From an uncultured Alphaproteobacteria bacterium (GTDB taxonomy: Bacteria > Pseudomonadota > Alphaproteobacteria > Rickettsiales > Midichloriaceae): a stretch of 5,264 nucleotides of DNA. The notes under the pieces are model-generated. The model was not told the origin of the DNA and made no database searches. It saw only the letters and a list, made by a program, of their open reading frames with translations. Shown here one piece after another: positions 4,833 through 5,264 of the stretch (the stretch's first letter is position 1; every line of letters begins with the position of its first letter). Made by a program: the position numbers and the translations under genes. The stretch lies in contig CAIOSF010000288.1 of NCBI GenBank assembly GCA_903860855.1, positions 1 to 5,264 of the forward strand, written 5' to 3'.

Positions 4833-5264
4833 TCACCAGCTCAGGCTGAAAGGATCCTTACCCTCAGGGCACTTGCATTCAAACACACCTCTGGATAGTT
4901 TGTTTATCTCTTGTACATCTTGCAAGTGACTGGCATATATCTCTGTGTCTTGAGTGAATCCACCTATGTTATTATCTTCATTCTTATGGCTATATTTCCA
5001 CCCATGGTTAGTTATAAGATTTGCTACTAAAATCGGATCAGGTTTATTGTTTGCTGCTAAATTTGCACCAAATTCACTGCCAAAATAGTCCATTAGAGAC
5101 TTATAGCCAACGCCAAATTCAAATGGTTTTATTGTCAGTAATTTTTCCGGATCTTTCGTTATTTTTTTAAACTTTAATTTTGGATTATCCAGCATATATA
5201 TCTTTACGATTCTCTCTTTATTGGTTGTTTTTATTATTTTTACCTGCGATATGTCAAACAAGAC
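4833..5264 (-). CDS. Protein of unknown family, 5' end at or beyond window edge, C-terminus probably frameshifted
   Basis: The minus-strand frame is open from the window edge to a TGA at 4833-4835. The only start-like codon near the edge is TTG at 5261, and no ribosome site can be judged, so the true start may lie outside; the first internal ATG is residue 23 counted from that TTG. The visible 142 residues are Lys-rich (KLKFKKITKDPEK at 28-40), Asn/Asp-rich in the middle, and have Cys129 and Cys131 in FECKCP near the end. There is no signal peptide or membrane helix. I do not recognise the family. Conservation with the decayed copy at 4353-4722 marks LMDYF (56-60), KPDPIL (73-78), ITNHG (83-87), HKN (92-94) and GVFECK (125-130) as the constrained parts. 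In another frame just past the stop (4819-4790) lies FESSWSDYL plus a stop, matching the paralogue's C-terminus FESSWGDYLA, so this copy has probably lost about 15 residues. Confidence 0.6.
   Translation of the reverse strand, partial: VLFDISQVKIIKTTNKERIVKIYMLDNPKLKFKKITKDPEKLLTIKPFEFGVGYKSLMDYFGSEFGANLAANNKPDPILVANLITNHGWKYSHKNEDNNIGGFTQDTEIYASHLQDVQEINKLSRGVFECKCPEGKDPFSLSW

Noticed and set aside
1..5264. CRISPR array, tRNA, rRNA, or insertion sequence with transposase
   Set aside because: No regularly spaced direct repeats, no tRNA-like cloverleaf or T-loop motif, no rRNA segments and no transposase-like frame were seen on either strand.

Overview
The window looks like part of the genome of an AT-leaning, host-associated bacterium, most likely an alphaproteobacterium of the Rickettsiales/Holosporales kind. 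The evidence is a VirB8-VirB9 pair of the P-type (VirB/D4, 'rvh'-like) type IV secretion system, loose gene packing, short dispersed repeats in the gaps, and genes in visible decay. The taxonomic call is inference; no rRNA, tRNA or other phylogenetic marker is present.

Layout. Positions 1-246 are non-coding, holding short repeat units and a good extended -10 promoter. Positions 247-1860 (+) encode a 537-residue protein of unknown family, extraordinarily poor in lysine and arginine (4 K+R against 41 D+E), ending in a near-perfect Leu/Ile coiled coil. Positions 1861-2239 are a non-coding gap with repeat fragments. Positions 2240-2983 (+) encode VirB8, followed after one base by the open frame of VirB9 (2985-4124). 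The recognisable VirB9 protein starts only near residue 93-111 of that frame; the earlier part is an odd Cys-rich extension. A perfect 18-bp hairpin with A/T tracts (4211-4253) closes the unit, and two further hairpins follow. No virB10, virB11 or virD4 follows virB9, so this is a detached virB8-virB9 pair.

The right end, on the minus strand, holds a tandem duplication not evident from single reading frames. A gene of unknown family (4833-5264, probably cut by the window edge) is followed downstream by a decayed paralogue (4353-4722) broken by at least two frameshifts. Comparing the two suggests that the longer copy has also lost its own C-terminus to a frameshift.

Functionally, VirB8 (inner-membrane periplasmic scaffold) and VirB9 (outer-membrane core complex) would act together in the secretion channel. 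The acidic 537-residue protein has its own promoter and may be a surface or secreted protein, but nothing in the sequence proves it is a substrate of that system. The most unusual items are this protein and the decaying tandem pair.
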